This document shows, piece after piece, positions 26,044-36,447 of a stretch of 64,000 nt of DNA. The stretch comes from an uncultured Candidatus Melainabacteria bacterium (GTDB taxonomy: Bacteria; Cyanobacteriota; Vampirovibrionia; Gastranaerophilales; Gastranaerophilaceae). The position numbers and the translations under genes are program-made. Numbering within the stretch: the first letter of the stretch is position 1; every line of letters starts with the position of its first letter. The notes below the pieces were generated by a model. The model was not told the origin of the DNA, did no database searches, and saw nothing but the letters and a program-made list of their open reading frames with translations. Location of the stretch: the NCBI GenBank assembly GCA_934692625.1, contig CAKUUC010000009.1:18921-82920 (forward strand), read 5' to 3'.

Positions 26044-27183
26044 ATGTATGAGGATTATGAAAAGATTTTAGATGAGTTGAAGACTCATTCGCACTTTAGA
26101 AATTTGAAAAATTTTGATGGAAAAGATGAAAAATTTATCTATTATAAAGGTAAAAAATTATTAAATCTTTCGTCAAATAATTATTTGAATTTTGCCGATA
26201 ATAAAGCGATTACCGAAGAATTTTTGCAAACTGTCGGTAATAAATATTCATTTGGCAGTGCATCTGCTCGTTTGCTAACCGGAACGTTGCCGGTTTATGA
26301 CGAGTTGGAAACCCTTTTGGCAACTTTGTATAATAAAGAAGCAACTTTGCTTTATAATAGCGGATATCACGCTAATGTCGGAATTTCGAGTGCATTAAAT
26401 CAAAAAGGTGACGTTATTTTTTCTGACAAATTAAATCATGCAAGTATAATTGACGGTATGCAATTATCTCAAGGAAAATTTTTTAGATTTCCGCATAATG
26501 ATACGGAAGCGCTTGAAAAATTACTCATTAGAGAACGAGAAAATTATAAAAATGCATTTATAATTACCGAAAGCGTTTTTTCAATGGATGGCGATATTGC
26601 CGATTTGAAAAAACTTGTTGAATTGAAGAAAAAATATAATTGCAATTTGGTGATTGATGAAGCCCATGCTTTTGGTGTTTTCGGGCAAAAAGGTTTGGGA
26701 GTAGCGGAAGAACTTGGCATAATTGATGATATTGATTTGCTTGTTGGAACTTTTGGCAAAGCCACAGGCTCAATGGGTGCCTTTGTTGTCGGTTCAAGGG
26801 TTTTGATTGACTTTTTGATAAATAAATCACGTTCGTTTATTTTTTCAACCGCATTACCGCCAATAAATGTTGCATTCACAAAATGGATTATAGAAAACAA
26901 ATTTCCGCAAACTTTGGCAAAACGTCAACGAATGCTAAATATCGCAAAAAAATTTGGCAGCCAAAGTCATATAATCCCTGTTATTATTGGTGAAAACAAA
27001 GATACTGTTGATTTGTGCGATGTTTTGTTTCACAATGGCTATTTTACGTTGCCGATAAGACCTCCGACCGTGCCGGTTGGAACTTCTCGTTTGAGATTGT
27101 CATTGACTTGTGAGATTGAAGAAATTGAATTGAAAATTTTGAAGGAGAAAATTGATGAAATCTTGTTGGCTAAGTCAAAATAA
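26044..27183 (+). CDS. bioF: 8-amino-7-oxononanoate synthase
   Basis: PLP enzyme joining pimeloyl-ACP and alanine in biotin synthesis. Motifs: SARLLTG (74-80), D205-E-A-H208, and the PLP lysine K239 in TFGKATGSMG. 379 residues, typical. The glycine C-acetyltransferase Kbl is a close relative, but linkage to bioG and bioC settles the call. The 3' end contains the ribosome-binding site and start of bioG. Confidence 0.93.
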   Translation: MYEDYEKILDELKTHSHFRNLKNFDGKDEKFIYYKGKKLLNLSSNNYLNFADNKAITEEFLQTVGNKYSFGSASARLLTGTLPVYDELETLLATLYNKEATLLYNSGYHANVGISSALNQKGDVIFSDKLNHASIIDGMQLSQGKFFRFPHNDTEALEKLLIRERENYKNAFIITESVFSMDGDIADLKKLVELKKKYNCNLVIDEAHAFGVFGQKGLGVAEELGIIDDIDLLVGTFGKATGSMGAFVVGSRVLIDFLINKSRSFIFSTALPPINVAFTKWIIENKFPQTLAKRQRMLNIAKKFGSQSHIIPVIIGENKDTVDLCDVLFHNGYFTLPIRPPTVPVGTSRLRLSLTCEIEEIELKILKEKIDEILLAKSK

Positions 27184-27829
27184 CAGTTCAAATTTGATAG
27201 TATTTTTCGCAGGTTGGAGTTTTGATGAAACACCGTTCAAAACCTTGAGTTGTGAAGGTTTTGATGTGCTTTTTATTTATGATTATAATGAGATTTCAGA
27301 ACTCGAAATTCTTAAAAATATTTCAGAAAAATACGAGCAAAAATTTTTGATAACATGGTCAATGGGGGTATTTGTCGCGGCGTATTTGAGAAAATATTTT
27401 GAAAATTTTGACAAAAAAATTGCCATAAACGGAACGATTACACCTGTTGATAACGAGTTTGGAATTCCTGTCAAAATGTTTGAATTGACCTTGAAACATG
27501 CAAGCGTTGGTTTGGGTGGAAAATTTTACAAAAATGTTTATAAAACAGAAGCCGAATTTGAAAAATATTCCCAAAATCCTGTCAAACGTAGTATTGAAAA
27601 TAGAGTTTCCGAACTTGAAAATTTATATGAATTTATTAAATCAAACAGTGTAAATGGTGAAAAATTTTACGATTTTGCGGTAGTGTCTGAGTATGATAAA
27701 ATTATTCCTCCGAAAAATCAAATTGCAAGTCATAAAAATTTTGAAGTGCCGATAAAAATAATAGAAAGCGGACATTCCCCGTTTTTTGAATTTAGTAAAT
27801 GGAAAGAAATTGTTGACCTATGCCGATAG
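27155..27829 (+). CDS. bioG: Pimeloyl-ACP methyl ester esterase, BioG type
   Basis: Alpha/beta hydrolase of the BioG (DUF452) family: FFAGWSFDETPF at residues 17-28, nucleophile S69 in ITWSMG, and C-terminal GHSPFFEF carrying the histidine. It removes the methyl group added by BioC once pimeloyl-ACP is complete. The ATG at 27155 has AAGGAG (27142-27147). Overlaps bioF by 29 and bioC by 10 bases, a tight operon. Confidence 0.9.
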   Translation: MKSCWLSQNNSSNLIVFFAGWSFDETPFKTLSCEGFDVLFIYDYNEISELEILKNISEKYEQKFLITWSMGVFVAAYLRKYFENFDKKIAINGTITPVDNEFGIPVKMFELTLKHASVGLGGKFYKNVYKTEAEFEKYSQNPVKRSIENRVSELENLYEFIKSNSVNGEKFYDFAVVSEYDKIIPPKNQIASHKNFEVPIKIIESGHSPFFEFSKWKEIVDLCR

Positions 27830-28563
27830 ATTTTAGACATGTAAAAAAACAATTTGAAAAAAGTATGGCGGATTATGATAAAAATGCAGTTGTGCAGGAT
27901 TTGACCGCCTCAAAATTGATGTTTGAATTGTTGAAAATTTCAGATAGTTTTGAAAATGTTTTGGAAATTGGTACAGGTACTGGGCTTTTGACAAAACGTG
28001 TTGCAAAAGATTTGAAATTTAAAAATTTCTATGCAAATGATTTGATTGAAAAATCCAAAAATTACGTGACAAAATTTATTCCTACCGCACATTTTATTTG
28101 CGGAAATGCTGCAAAAATTAAGGTTGAGCGAAAGGTCGATTTGATACTTTCTAATGCCGTTTTGCAGTGGTTTCAAAATCAAGAAAAGATTTTTGAAATA
28201 TTAAAATTTAGGCTTCAAAAAGACGGAATTTTGGCATTCACAACGTTTTCCCCGTCAAATTTTAAAGAAATTACTGAAATTACAGGCTTGTCACTTCAAT
28301 ATAAAACAAAAGAAGAATTGAACGAGATTTTGAAGAAATTGGGATTTGAAATTTTATATAGTGAAGAATTTTTTGAGCCGGTTAATTTTAATACACCGCT
28401 TGAACTTTTGGCTCACCTGAAAAAAACCGGAGTAAATTCACTTTCTGACAGAACTTGGACAGTAAAAGAGGTTAAGGCTTTTTGTGATAAATATTCAAAA
28501 CTCCATAAACAGACAGTTTTGACATATTCACCGATAATTATTATTGCAAGAAAAATCGGTTGA
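27820..28563 (+). CDS. bioC: Malonyl-ACP O-methyltransferase
   Basis: SAM-dependent methyltransferase that caps malonyl-ACP to begin pimeloyl synthesis. The N-terminal FEKSMADYDKNAVVQ and motif I VLEIGTGTGLLT fit BioC, as does SNAVLQWF. 247 residues. bioA, bioD and bioB are not in the window, so biotin genes are split. Confidence 0.92.
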   Translation: MPIDFRHVKKQFEKSMADYDKNAVVQDLTASKLMFELLKISDSFENVLEIGTGTGLLTKRVAKDLKFKNFYANDLIEKSKNYVTKFIPTAHFICGNAAKIKVERKVDLILSNAVLQWFQNQEKIFEILKFRLQKDGILAFTTFSPSNFKEITEITGLSLQYKTKEELNEILKKLGFEILYSEEFFEPVNFNTPLELLAHLKKTGVNSLSDRTWTVKEVKAFCDKYSKLHKQTVLTYSPIIIIARKIG

Positions 28564-28581
28564 TTTTACAAATATAAACAC

Positions 28582-28604
28582 CGTAGGTCAGGCAATACCT
28601 GACA
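28582..28604. repeat. Intergenic repeat, module D, reverse copy
   Basis: GTCAGG-CAATA-CCTGAC hairpin, reading TGTCAGGTATTGCCTGACC on the minus strand. It lies between the convergent bioC and chromate transporter genes and may act as a bidirectional terminator. Confidence 0.6.
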
Positions 28605-28610
28605 CAAAAT

Positions 28611-29147
28611 CTAAACTCCAATCCAATTCAAATATCCGATAACAAGTCCTGCGATTGCGGAAATTCCTAAATATACGAGCGGGTCGTTTTTTCTGACAAA
28701 ACTCATAATAATTAGAGCAACAAGCAACATTGTTCCAAATAAATGCAAGTTTGATGTGAATATCAAACGGATGCCAACGGCTGATAGCAATGCACAACCA
28801 GCGGGTTTGATACTTTTTATTGCGCCTTTGACGTATCGGTTTGTTTTGAATTTTTCTAACATTTTTGAAACTATTGTTACGATAATGAATGACGGTAAGA
28901 TTACTGCTGTGGTTGCTAGTAATGAGCCGAAAATTCCGGCACTGTTAAATCCTGCAAAGGTTGCTACATTCACTCCGACAGGTCCTGGGGTAATTGAAGA
29001 AATTGCGAGCATATTGGTTAAATCTGCAGCAGAATACCAGTGGAATTTGTCTGCAATTTCGTATAAAAACGGTAATGTTGCGTATCCGCCACCGAATGAA
29101 AAAATTCCGATTTGAAAGAATTGCCAAAATAGTTGTATATAAATCAT
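28611..29147 (-). CDS. Chromate transporter, half-size subunit
   Basis: 178-residue membrane protein of the CHR family with IFSFGGGYATLPFLYEI near the N-terminus and SSITPGPVGVNVATFAGF, the conserved pore-type motifs. I place the start at the ATG at 29147, which overlaps the upstream stop as ATGA and has AAAGGAG seven bases before it. Pairs of half-size CHR proteins are thought to form one transporter; true substrate may be chromate, sulfate or another anion. Confidence 0.88.
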   Translation of the reverse strand: MIYIQLFWQFFQIGIFSFGGGYATLPFLYEIADKFHWYSAADLTNMLAISSITPGPVGVNVATFAGFNSAGIFGSLLATTAVILPSFIIVTIVSKMLEKFKTNRYVKGAIKSIKPAGCALLSAVGIRLIFTSNLHLFGTMLLVALIIMSFVRKNDPLVYLGISAIAGLVIGYLNWIGV

Positions 29148-29704
29148 TTGCAATCTCCTTTGGCTTTATTCCCGAGGAACTTTTCGTTCAGAATTCCAAC
29201 AAGAACAGAAGTTATAATAATTAACGGCAATGGAATTTTTCCTGACAATGCTGCAAGTAGGCAGATTAAATACACTCCGAGAGTGAATTTGTCTGTAACG
29301 GATTTTTTCCACATTTCTTTTACGGCTAGGAAAAGTAGTGTAATTACACCAATTCCTACCCCCCAGAATATGTGCTGAATTGTAGGTCTTGAAACAAGTT
29401 CGTTAAATAAAAATGCTAACAATATTATTGCGACAAATGCAGGAGTTATCATTCCTATTGTTGCAGCAACTGCACCTTTGGTTCCACATAGTTTTCTGCC
29501 AGTAAAAATTGCTGTATTTGCTGCAATAATCCCTGGGAGTGAGGCTCCTAGCGCATAATATTCACACAATTCGTCTGCCGTTAACCAGTTTCTTTTATCA
29601 ACAAGTTCGCTAGTCAATAGCGGTAATATTACGTAGCCGCCACCAAGCAACAATGTGCCGATTTTGAAAAATATTTTGAAGATTGCGTAAAAACTCTTTT
29701 CCAT
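29144..29704 (-). CDS. Chromate transporter, half-size subunit
   Basis: 186-residue CHR-family half with LLLGGGYVILPLLTSELVDKRNWLT and GASLPGIIAANTAIFTGRKL. It is transcribed before its partner and the ATGA overlap implies coupled translation and probably a 1:1 complex in the inner membrane. Function as an anion exporter is inferred from family membership. Confidence 0.88.
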   Translation of the reverse strand: MEKSFYAIFKIFFKIGTLLLGGGYVILPLLTSELVDKRNWLTADELCEYYALGASLPGIIAANTAIFTGRKLCGTKGAVAATIGMITPAFVAIILLAFLFNELVSRPTIQHIFWGVGIGVITLLFLAVKEMWKKSVTDKFTLGVYLICLLAALSGKIPLPLIIITSVLVGILNEKFLGNKAKGDCK

Positions 29705-29793
29705 ACATTTATTTTATCTCATAAAAATATTATTGTTATTGAAACTTCGCCGTGAAATGTAAAATTTTGTAACTATACTGTTAAATTTTTATA

Positions 29794-29822
29794 TTGACGA
29801 GTTTTCATGCGCAAAAAATATA
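29794..29822 (+). promoter_or_regulatory. Promoter of the giant F-x-G gene
   Basis: TTGACG (29794-29799), 17 bases, AATATA (29817-29822); AAAGGGG ribosome-binding site follows before the ATG. Confidence 0.45.
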
Positions 29823-29834
29823 TAAAGGGGTCCT

Positions 29835-32800
29835 ATGAGAATACAATCAATTACATCTGGATTTATCAATTTTGAAGGTAAAAGACAAGATAGAAAAAAT
29901 GTAGAGCAATTAAAGAAAAATAATCCGTACGATTTGAACGTGATAAATCAACGCAATATTTCTGCATCTATCGAAAATCTTTCAAAAGAGGGTGGCGAAG
30001 ATAATGTCAAATTCTTGCTTGATGTGTCAAGACATTTGAAATATGGCACAAATATTGATTTGGGCAAAACTCCTAATCACGATTGGCGAGCAGAACTTTA
30101 TCAGGCTGCTGAAAAATCTATAGAAAAATCCCCTAAAAATGTCCGAAAAAAGTTGTATGCTCAAATGGATAAGGCGAAAAATACTCAACACCCGTTGACT
30201 GCTTCAGAACGTGAAATTTTAGATTTGAGAGAATCAATTTTGTCAAAAGTTGATAGAGATGTTTTGGAAAATATAAAATATGATAATGTGAGAAATTTTG
30301 ATCGAAATTTTGATTATTTGATTTCTTCATCTGAAATTTCGACGGCTCAAAAACTGTATGTTATGAAAAAGTTAAATTATCTTATGAGTCCAAAATATAA
30401 GATAAATCCGCAATTGGCAGATAAAAAGACGCAAGTTCTGGCTGAAATGGTAAATGATATGGTTATCAACACTCCTGAGTCAAAAATCCCGAATATCAAA
30501 TCAGTAAACCAAATGTCTGTCGGTTCTTGTGCTGCTATTTCTATTTGCCGTAAGAAAATGGCTTATGAAGATAAGGCAAATTATGTAGATATTATATTGT
30601 CAGAATTAGACAATAAAGATTACATGATGATATATGATATTTCAAAATTAGGCAGTAATAAAAAAATTCCTGTAGCAAAACCTTATATTGATTTTGATTA
30701 TGCAATGAAACAAGGTTTTAGAATTCTTGATGCTTCTGCTTTGAACTGGATGAATGCTGCTGACGCAACAGGTAGAGCAAATGAAGCAACTCAAAATTAT
30801 GTTGCTTTTGACAAAACATTCTTTGATACATTTACAGATGGTCACATTATTGCGGATATTGATGAATCTCTTGAATCTGAACAAGACTATTACAGAGCGT
30901 TATTGAAAGCGAAAAAATTCATTAAAGAATGCAAAAAAGATAAGTTAGGCATGCAATTGGATTCGAACAAGGTTAAAAATGAATTTGACAAAAATATTAA
31001 CGAAATCCAAAAGTACTCAAATTCATTAAATTCTATTTTGGGAGAAATTGCACCTGCTTCATCAAAAGAAAATCGTCGTCAAGTATTGAGCGATTTGCGT
31101 GCGTTGTCGGTTAGTACATCAAAAGACATTTCAAAAACCGATAAACAAGATTTGAAAAATTTTATGTATATTCCAAATGAACCGGAAAAATTTAAGACTG
31201 AAAAAATTAAAAATTATATTGTTTCTCATTTGGATTATGTGAATAACGATTTACTAGATAAGAATGCTGATTTTATAACTGATTTGTTGACTAATATTTC
31301 CAAAGCTACGAAAGCAACACAGTCACCTGTTTCAAGTAAAATTTTAGATGCAAAGCAGTTGTATCGTGCTGCAGCCGCATTCAGAACCCAAACTCAATTC
31401 GGTTTAGAAAATATGTACAAAACTTGTGACACCATGAGGGAAATGGGGCTTCCTGATAGAGAAACAATGATTTTTAATAATATAGATGAAATTATTAAAA
31501 AATTGAACAAAGATACATTGAACCCTACGGTAAAAGCGACTTTGTATGAACGTTTCCAAGTTAATACTCCGGAAGATTTGATTGCAACTTTGGAATTTAA
31601 TAGAGAAAATTTGCAACATGAAATGACTGTAACTTTTGATGAGTTATACAAATCAGTAATGCTAAATGACCGTAAGACAACTTTATTGAAAAATTTAAAA
31701 GCCATAAAAACTAATATTGTTGATGACAAGGACAAAAATACACTTGAACAAATGGCTTTCAATATGAAGATGAAACCTGACAAAAGACAGGTTGTAAAAG
31801 AATTAGACAAACTAATTGATATTATGGAAAATAATCCGTCTGAGGAAGATTATGTTTATTCGTACAACAAAGCCGGCGGCAGAAACCAAATGTTGGATTT
31901 CAAAAGTATTATGGAAAATATCGGTGCAGTTTTGCGTGAGAATTCTCCGGAATCTAAATCTGTAATTAGTGATTTTAATGAAGTAAACGGATTGCCAAAA
32001 GATGCATCAATAACGGAAACTCTTAATAAATTTGTTGAAATTGGAGAAAAATTTAACCAGTTATCATTTTTGACAAAGGCTTTCCAACAAGCATTGGAAG
32101 TTCAAGACGAAGATGGAACAATTTTGAATACTGTTGTTCCTAAAGAAGTTATTATGAAAAAACTTGAGCAAGAACACAAAATTATATCAGAAAAAGATTT
32201 GAGCGCTCTTCAAGATAAATTTGCAACAATAACAGATGCTTCTCATCTTCCTGATGGTACAAGGGCAAGAATGAGGGAATTACCTAAAGAATTGACAACT
32301 TTTTCAAAACATGAAAGAGAAATTTTGAAAGACATAAGCAAAAATATTAACCAATGGTATTCAACAACTTCAAGGGATTTGAACGCTCAGTATAAAGTTA
32401 TTGAAGAACCGTTGAAAGAACAATTCCGTCAGCTTGGTGTTGTAATTGGTCGCCATTGGCTTCCTAACGATGGTCATGGTGGCTTGGGTTCATATCAAGA
32501 AGTTAGAATATTGGAAAGTATGACAGATAAGCCGTATTACATAGAAAGAGATGGCAATGTTGCCGTTTCCAAAATTTTAAATTCTCCGTATTCAGGAGTT
32601 TCTTCAACTTCTGTTTTAACAAGTGAATACGCAGGACACGCTCAATATATTGCCGATATTAAACAAGTTCCTGTAAAAACAAAAGATGGTATTGAAACAA
32701 AATATGCAATCTTCCACGACAACACGTGGGGGGCAATTGAACACGAAAATTCATGGCGTGATGAAAACGGCTTGTTGAGAACTGATTATTCTCAAGATGC

Positions 32801-35768
32801 AGGTGGTGACGGTGGTTATATTACCGGTGACAACTTCCGAAACGGTGTTTTTGCTGACGAAATAATGAATGCAGTTGGCGAAAATAAAGTTGAAGATAAA
32901 AACAGTAAACAATATAAAAAATTGTTAGGCGCTGATGGTGAAGAATATAAATTCAACATGTTTAATGATGTTATTGTACAAGGTGAACCTGATGGTATCA
33001 GAGATTTTGCATCAAGTATTAAACACCATGCTATACAAGATGAAGATAGATATTTTAAAGATTTGAAAAAAGATGTTGCGAATATGACTCGTGACGAATT
33101 GAAACAGAAAATAAATCTTATTAATATTGTCCCGAAAACTGCATATTACAATTATGAAAATGTAGAAAAACGAATTTTAGGTCGTGGAAAATTTGATAAA
33201 GGTATTGATACAAAAGCAAAATATGATGCTTTGTCAAATAATGATGAAGTTAAATTGTTGTTAGAAACAAATGCTCTATTTGCTTCTTATCCTAACTTAC
33301 CAGATAAAAAGAGATTTTATGAAGGAAAGTTATCAACCAAGAAAATTTCAGATATTAAAAATTCTATTCAGCGTGAGGCTCGTAAGAATTTTGATTATTC
33401 TTTTGCAAAAAGTCCTGATATTGCAAAAGGCGGTAGAGATATTTCGACTCAAGAAATTTTCTCATTATTGAATAGTTTTGCAAAAGAAAATAAGTTGGAA
33501 TTAAAACAAAAACAAATCCCTTCGATGATAAAATCATTGGGCGAAATAGATAAGTCAAAATTTGACGGAAGTTTGAAAAATACAATCAATTTAATGACAA
33601 ATAGTTTTAAGCTTGAGATGACAAAACAGCTTAACGGTACTGTTTCTTCTGACAAAATTGATGAAATTACTCAAAAAGTCCATGATATTTTGATAAAAAA
33701 TATGTATTTTACCGAACAAGATATGGAAAATATCAATTTCAAACGTGACAATATGCCTGCGGTTGAAAAATGGATTGATGATACGTTTAATCCGGCAACT
33801 GACAAGGAGTTTGCTCAAATTTACAGAAAACTTCAAGATATGCCAATTGACAAATTTAAACAAAAATACAATTCAACAATAACTGCCCGTGCTTTGGGTA
33901 TAAAACATATTACAGGTTATGACTTGTTGAAAAAATTTAGAGCAAATGATTTAGATGTTCAAGATAATGTATTTTCACTGCTATACAATATTGAATATTA
34001 TAATACTTATGTTACATCTGAAAGAATACCGGCATACGATTATTCAAAAATGAATAGAGTTCTAGCCGGTGCAACATATAAAAATAAGAAAAAATCATTT
34101 GATGAAACCTTCCTTTCAAATTATTATGCATTGAAAAGTTTAAACATTGGTAAATCCTATGATAGAATTTCAAATGACGCGTTTAGGAAATATAATACAA
34201 TCCCTGCCTATGTAAAAATAGAAACTGAAGATTCTGCGGCAATTGCTGATGCATTGATTAACTTTAAACTTTCAGTAGAAGATAGTGTTGCAAATAGTAC
34301 AATGACAAAACGAGTTCTTGGAGTTATCAGTGATGTTCGAAATCTTCAAGGAGCATTAGATAACTTAGATGATAATGCAATATTGCCGGAAAAATATTGG
34401 CAAGAATTGGGACCTTTTGCAGTAAAATTCTATGCAGATTTTTCAGAAGATTCGACGGTTCAAGAATCTGTTCTCGCAGCAAAAGATATTATCAATTCAA
34501 CACCTGCCAAAACGACAGTAAAAGAATATAAACAATTGTTGGGCGTAATTGCAGGCGAATTCTTCCCGCTAGAAAACAATCCAGATGGTGGAAGCAGAGA
34601 AAATAATGTGAGAATTTTTGCAGATAATATCAAGTCTGAAAGACAGTATTTTGTTACAGAATCTGTTGATCCAAAATATCAAAAGAATGCAAATGTTTTA
34701 TTGAACAAATGGATTAGAGCAAAAGTTCAAAACTCAAAAGATGCTGATTTGTACTTTGCAGAATTTGTTGCGTTCTATAACAAGCATAGAATAACTCTAT
34801 CTCCTGAAAAATTATACTTAGAGTATTTGATGACACTTGCAAAACCTACACCAACAAACAATCCGTACAAAGATTTTACTCCTGAGCAAAATGAAATGCT
34901 TAAACGAGTAAAAAATTCTTATGATACGGAAGTTACATCGTTGTTGTATAGTGCAAATCTTGTAAAATTACAAAACCTTCTAATGAATGCGGCAAAAGAT
35001 GGTAATTTGAACAAGGTTAAACGAGAACTTGAGCATACAAAAGTAAAAATGATGTCTGGTGATGAAATCGACTTGTGCTCAGATAAAGGTTTAATTCTTA
35101 TGTTAAAATCATTGATTGAACAAGATGATTTGGATACTGCATTGTTGTTTATTGACCAACTTGGTTTGAATGAACTTGCAATGAAAACATTTGCAACAGG
35201 TTATCTGTCTTTTGATGGTGCAAGAACTATTATAAAACGTTCTTATAATATTTTTGATGCACTTGATAAACAGTTTGGATATCTCAATAAAGAAGCTCAA
35301 AAGTTAAGTGATATCGACAATGATGCGGATTACAAAGAACGTTTGATTCAATTCCGTGACAAAGTTGTAAATTACTGCAACCATACTAACTTTAGACGTA
35401 CCGGAAGAATTTATTCGCTTACAATAGATGAAAGTATCAAAGAAATGGAAAAAAAGCCTGAAAAGTCTAGATATGCATTACTCATGGCAAATCTTGAAAT
35501 GGGTAGAGCAGGAGCGCTTGACTATGCACAGAAAAATGTTGATAGTCTAAATGTAGCATTGAATAAATTCCAGATAGTTTCTCGCTTGTTACATTCTATC
35601 AAGTTGCCAAGAAATTCAAGCTATGTACGTTATGCGGAAGAATTTGATAATAAAATGAGTGATTTATCAACTTATATTTCAAAATATTCTGTAGATTTCA
35701 AAAATGTTCCTGTTTCTTTGGGTGATTGTGCCGATATGAAAATGCTAGAACGTAATGAAGAAGAATAA
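29835..35768 (+). CDS. Giant F-x-G protein, papain-like cysteine protease candidate
   Basis: A 1977-residue protein starting MRIQSITSGFINFEGKR (motif F13-E-G15). I read a papain-like triad: NQMSVGSC with Q226 and C232 spaced six residues apart as in papain's Q19/C25, H935 in EYAGHAQYI, and N963 in HDNTWG, which parallels papain's NSWG. About 700 helical, charged residues separate Cys and His, far more than the roughly 130 of papain. Residues 967-1977 are long helical repeats with no recognised domain. No signal peptide or membrane helix. Monocistronic and orphan. A toxin-like, effector or self-processing role is conceivable but unproven. Confidence 0.75.
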   Translation: MRIQSITSGFINFEGKRQDRKNVEQLKKNNPYDLNVINQRNISASIENLSKEGGEDNVKFLLDVSRHLKYGTNIDLGKTPNHDWRAELYQAAEKSIEKSPKNVRKKLYAQMDKAKNTQHPLTASEREILDLRESILSKVDRDVLENIKYDNVRNFDRNFDYLISSSEISTAQKLYVMKKLNYLMSPKYKINPQLADKKTQVLAEMVNDMVINTPESKIPNIKSVNQMSVGSCAAISICRKKMAYEDKANYVDIILSELDNKDYMMIYDISKLGSNKKIPVAKPYIDFDYAMKQGFRILDASALNWMNAADATGRANEATQNYVAFDKTFFDTFTDGHIIADIDESLESEQDYYRALLKAKKFIKECKKDKLGMQLDSNKVKNEFDKNINEIQKYSNSLNSILGEIAPASSKENRRQVLSDLRALSVSTSKDISKTDKQDLKNFMYIPNEPEKFKTEKIKNYIVSHLDYVNNDLLDKNADFITDLLTNISKATKATQSPVSSKILDAKQLYRAAAAFRTQTQFGLENMYKTCDTMREMGLPDRETMIFNNIDEIIKKLNKDTLNPTVKATLYERFQVNTPEDLIATLEFNRENLQHEMTVTFDELYKSVMLNDRKTTLLKNLKAIKTNIVDDKDKNTLEQMAFNMKMKPDKRQVVKELDKLIDIMENNPSEEDYVYSYNKAGGRNQMLDFKSIMENIGAVLRENSPESKSVISDFNEVNGLPKDASITETLNKFVEIGEKFNQLSFLTKAFQQALEVQDEDGTILNTVVPKEVIMKKLEQEHKIISEKDLSALQDKFATITDASHLPDGTRARMRELPKELTTFSKHEREILKDISKNINQWYSTTSRDLNAQYKVIEEPLKEQFRQLGVVIGRHWLPNDGHGGLGSYQEVRILESMTDKPYYIERDGNVAVSKILNSPYSGVSSTSVLTSEYAGHAQYIADIKQVPVKTKDGIETKYAIFHDNTWGAIEHENSWRDENGLLRTDYSQDAGGDGGYITGDNFRNGVFADEIMNAVGENKVEDKNSKQYKKLLGADGEEYKFNMFNDVIVQGEPDGIRDFASSIKHHAIQDEDRYFKDLKKDVANMTRDELKQKINLINIVPKTAYYNYENVEKRILGRGKFDKGIDTKAKYDALSNNDEVKLLLETNALFASYPNLPDKKRFYEGKLSTKKISDIKNSIQREARKNFDYSFAKSPDIAKGGRDISTQEIFSLLNSFAKENKLELKQKQIPSMIKSLGEIDKSKFDGSLKNTINLMTNSFKLEMTKQLNGTVSSDKIDEITQKVHDILIKNMYFTEQDMENINFKRDNMPAVEKWIDDTFNPATDKEFAQIYRKLQDMPIDKFKQKYNSTITARALGIKHITGYDLLKKFRANDLDVQDNVFSLLYNIEYYNTYVTSERIPAYDYSKMNRVLAGATYKNKKKSFDETFLSNYYALKSLNIGKSYDRISNDAFRKYNTIPAYVKIETEDSAAIADALINFKLSVEDSVANSTMTKRVLGVISDVRNLQGALDNLDDNAILPEKYWQELGPFAVKFYADFSEDSTVQESVLAAKDIINSTPAKTTVKEYKQLLGVIAGEFFPLENNPDGGSRENNVRIFADNIKSERQYFVTESVDPKYQKNANVLLNKWIRAKVQNSKDADLYFAEFVAFYNKHRITLSPEKLYLEYLMTLAKPTPTNNPYKDFTPEQNEMLKRVKNSYDTEVTSLLYSANLVKLQNLLMNAAKDGNLNKVKRELEHTKVKMMSGDEIDLCSDKGLILMLKSLIEQDDLDTALLFIDQLGLNELAMKTFATGYLSFDGARTIIKRSYNIFDALDKQFGYLNKEAQKLSDIDNDADYKERLIQFRDKVVNYCNHTNFRRTGRIYSLTIDESIKEMEKKPEKSRYALLMANLEMGRAGALDYAQKNVDSLNVALNKFQIVSRLLHSIKLPRNSSYVRYAEEFDNKMSDLSTYISKYSVDFKNVPVSLGDCADMKMLERNEEE

Positions 35769-35930
35769 AGAGAAAGTGAAGGATTTAATAAATCGTTACT
35801 AATACTTGATTTTCTTGAATATTCATGGTATTTTTACGTTGTCAGACTGTCGGAAAAAGTTGAAATCTAAAAGGGAACTTTTAATCTTCAGCAACATTAA
35901 TCCGATAAGTGACGAGTATTTAAGGAAACC

Positions 35931-35947
35931 GCACAGATAATCTGTGC
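35931..35947 (+). promoter_or_regulatory. Leader hairpin before rpsH
   Basis: GCACAGA-TAA-TCTGTGC, a 7-bp stem just upstream of the AGGAGAAA ribosome-binding site of rpsH. It could be an autoregulatory site, since S8 is a translational repressor in other bacteria; the loop here is too small to claim an S8 site. Confidence 0.35.
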
Positions 35948-35970
35948 AGGTCTAAGATAGGAGAAAAAGA

Positions 35971-36366
35971 ATGAATACAGATCCAATAGCTGATATGCTT
36001 ACAAGAATTAGAAATGCTAACACAGTTAAGCACCCTTCAGTTGAAGTTCCGGCTTCAAAATTGAAAATCGAATTGGCAAAACTTTTGAAAGAAGAAGGTT
36101 TTATCGCTGATTACGAAGTTCAAGAAAAAGGACAATTCAAAGTTATCGTTATTTCATTGAAATATGATGTAAACGGTAAACCAGTTATCACAAAATTAGA
36201 AAGAATTTCTAAACCTGGTTTGAGACACTACTCAAAAGCTAAAAACTTGCAAAAAGTTTTGGGCGGTATGGGTATCGCTGTTGTTTCAACTCCAAAAGGT
36301 TTGTTGACTGACAGAAAAGCAAGAAAAGAAAACGTTGGTGGCGAAGTTCTTTGCTACGTTTACTAA
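35971..36366 (+). CDS. rpsH: 30S ribosomal protein S8
   Basis: 131 residues: [32 protein letters not shown] start and [26 protein letters not shown] end are diagnostic. Follows an unrelated giant gene instead of rpsN, so the usual spc operon is broken before it. Confidence 0.97.
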   Translation: MNTDPIADMLTRIRNANTVKHPSVEVPASKLKIELAKLLKEEGFIADYEVQEKGQFKVIVISLKYDVNGKPVITKLERISKPGLRHYSKAKNLQKVLGGMGIAVVSTPKGLLTDRKARKENVGGEVLCYVY

Positions 36367-36447
36367 TTTTGTAAATTATTTAGTTTTCGGGTTTAATTGG
36401 TAGAAAAGCCCGTGAAATAGCACATATACCACAAGGAGAAATTAAAA

